Source: Chloroflexi bacterium RBG_19FT_COMBO_48_23
Lineage (GTDB): Bacteria; Chloroflexota; Dehalococcoidia; GIF9; UBA5620
Length of the DNA stretch: 6,355 nucleotides
Direction: 5' to 3'
Assembly (NCBI GenBank): GCA_001795315.1
Contig: MGOH01000020.1
Coordinates: 682-7,036, forward strand
Every line of letters begins with the position of its first letter. The stretch's first letter is position 1. This document shows positions 5,784 to 6,355 of the stretch, piece by piece. Under the pieces are notes generated by a model. The model searched no databases and was not told where the DNA came from. It was given only the letters and a program-made list of their open reading frames with translations. The position numbers were made by a program, and so were the translations under genes.

Positions 5784-6355
5784 GTGGTTAAACTTGTTAC
5801 TGATAGCGTGTCTGACCTGCCGCCTGAGGTGGTCAAAGAGTTGGAAATCACGGTCATACCATTGCATGTCCACTTTGGGCAGGAGACCTATAGAGATAGG
5901 GTCGACCTGAGTTCTGAGGACTTTTACCAGAAGTTGGAAAATAGTTCTACTTTGCCTTCTACCTCTGCCCCCAGTCCTGGTTTCTTTGCTGAAGTCTTTG
6001 ACGATTTGGCTATGAAGTGTAATGAAATTCTGGGTGTGTTTGTGTCCCGCAAGCTGAGCGCCACCTATGATGCAGCGACACAAGGAGTAGAATTGATGAA
6101 GAGAAAATGCCAGGTCGAAATTGTCGATTCTATGCTTGGTATAATGGGGCAAGGGTTATTGGTTATGGAGGCAGCCAGAAAGGCTTTGTCTGGAGCCAAC
6201 CTTAGTGAACTCGCCGATATGATATCAAAAACTATTCCACGCATACATAGCAGAATTACGCTTGATACTCTGGAGTATCTGGCCAGAGGAGGACGTATTG
6301 GCAAAGTACAGGCTTTAATGGGTTCGATGCTTAAAATGAATCCCATACTTGGGAT
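5784..6355 (+). CDS. DegV family fatty-acid-binding protein (FakB-like), 3' partial
   Basis: DegV/FakB proteins bind a fatty acid; in systems with a FakA kinase they present it for phosphorylation so it can enter phospholipid synthesis. The frame starts at GTG 5784 and stays open to the window edge (190 complete codons); family members have about 280 residues, so roughly a third is missing. Motifs run in family order: VKLVTDSVSDLP (2-13, family pattern TDS..DLP), STLPSTSAPSPGFF (55-68, the fatty-acid carboxylate loop, usual form PTTSQPS), SRKLSATYDAA (88-98, usual form S..LSGTY..A), VEIVDSMLGIMGQG (111-124), and DTLEYLARGGRIGK (161-174), the most diagnostic stretch. The second loop has Ala93 where Gly is common. 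The gene has its own leader and a strong ribosome site, and lies 169 bp after the metal transporter, so it is probably transcribed separately. No FakA-like kinase is in the window; it may lie downstream. Confidence 0.94.
   Translation, partial: MVKLVTDSVSDLPPEVVKELEITVIPLHVHFGQETYRDRVDLSSEDFYQKLENSSTLPSTSAPSPGFFAEVFDDLAMKCNEILGVFVSRKLSATYDAATQGVELMKRKCQVEIVDSMLGIMGQGLLVMEAARKALSGANLSELADMISKTIPRIHSRITLDTLEYLARGGRIGKVQALMGSMLKMNPILG

Noticed and set aside
5685..6152. A 155-codon minus-strand open frame and a neighbouring one at 6065-6346
   Set aside because: Both lie largely or wholly over the DegV-family frame, which has strong motifs and a near-perfect ribosome site. Neither antisense translation is recognisable.
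1..6355. Mobile element, defence island, CRISPR or other unusual system
   Set aside because: All six genes are conserved housekeeping families with intact motifs and tight spacing. No transposase, integrase, direct-repeat array or obvious composition break was seen.

Overview
This 6.36 kb window is ordinary, densely coded bacterial chromosome with six protein genes and no RNA gene, mobile element, CRISPR array or long repeat that I can see. Base composition looks moderate (near 50% GC by eye). A poly(A) polymerase/CCA-type nucleotidyltransferase with an HD domain directly ahead of separate secD and secF genes, next to a histone-deacetylase-like gene, suggests a Chloroflexota bacterium of the Dehalococcoidia type. 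That assignment is an inference from remembered gene order and protein flavour, not a database match.

Layout. Positions 1-1108 (+) hold the C-terminal part of the nucleotidyltransferase, which enters from the left edge. A 65-bp gap with a Shine-Dalgarno sequence and a promoter-like pair leads into secD (1174-2508, +, TTG start). secF follows (2505-3425, +) and overlaps secD by 4 bp in an ATGA arrangement. A 53-bp convergent gap without a recognisable terminator separates secF from the histone-deacetylase-family gene (3479-4510, -). This gene diverges from a cation diffusion facilitator transporter (4706-5614, +), with about 195 bp of shared upstream DNA. A 169-bp leader, with two candidate promoters and a perfect 7-bp inverted repeat touching a consensus -10 box, precedes a DegV/FakB-type fatty-acid-binding protein (5784 to beyond 6355, +), cut by the right edge.

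How the genes relate. Only secD and secF clearly work together: their products form the membrane complex that uses the proton gradient to help pull proteins out of the Sec channel. The others look like independent housekeeping functions: tRNA 3'-end or RNA tailing, deacetylation of a small molecule or protein, divalent metal export, and fatty acid binding.

No new multi-gene system is evident. The most interesting points are residue-level and regulatory. SecF has Asn at the position of the conserved proton-relay Asp, while its partner Arg and the SecD Asp are kept. The metal transporter has Asn for His in its transport site. The DegV gene has an operator-like inverted repeat at its likely transcription start.
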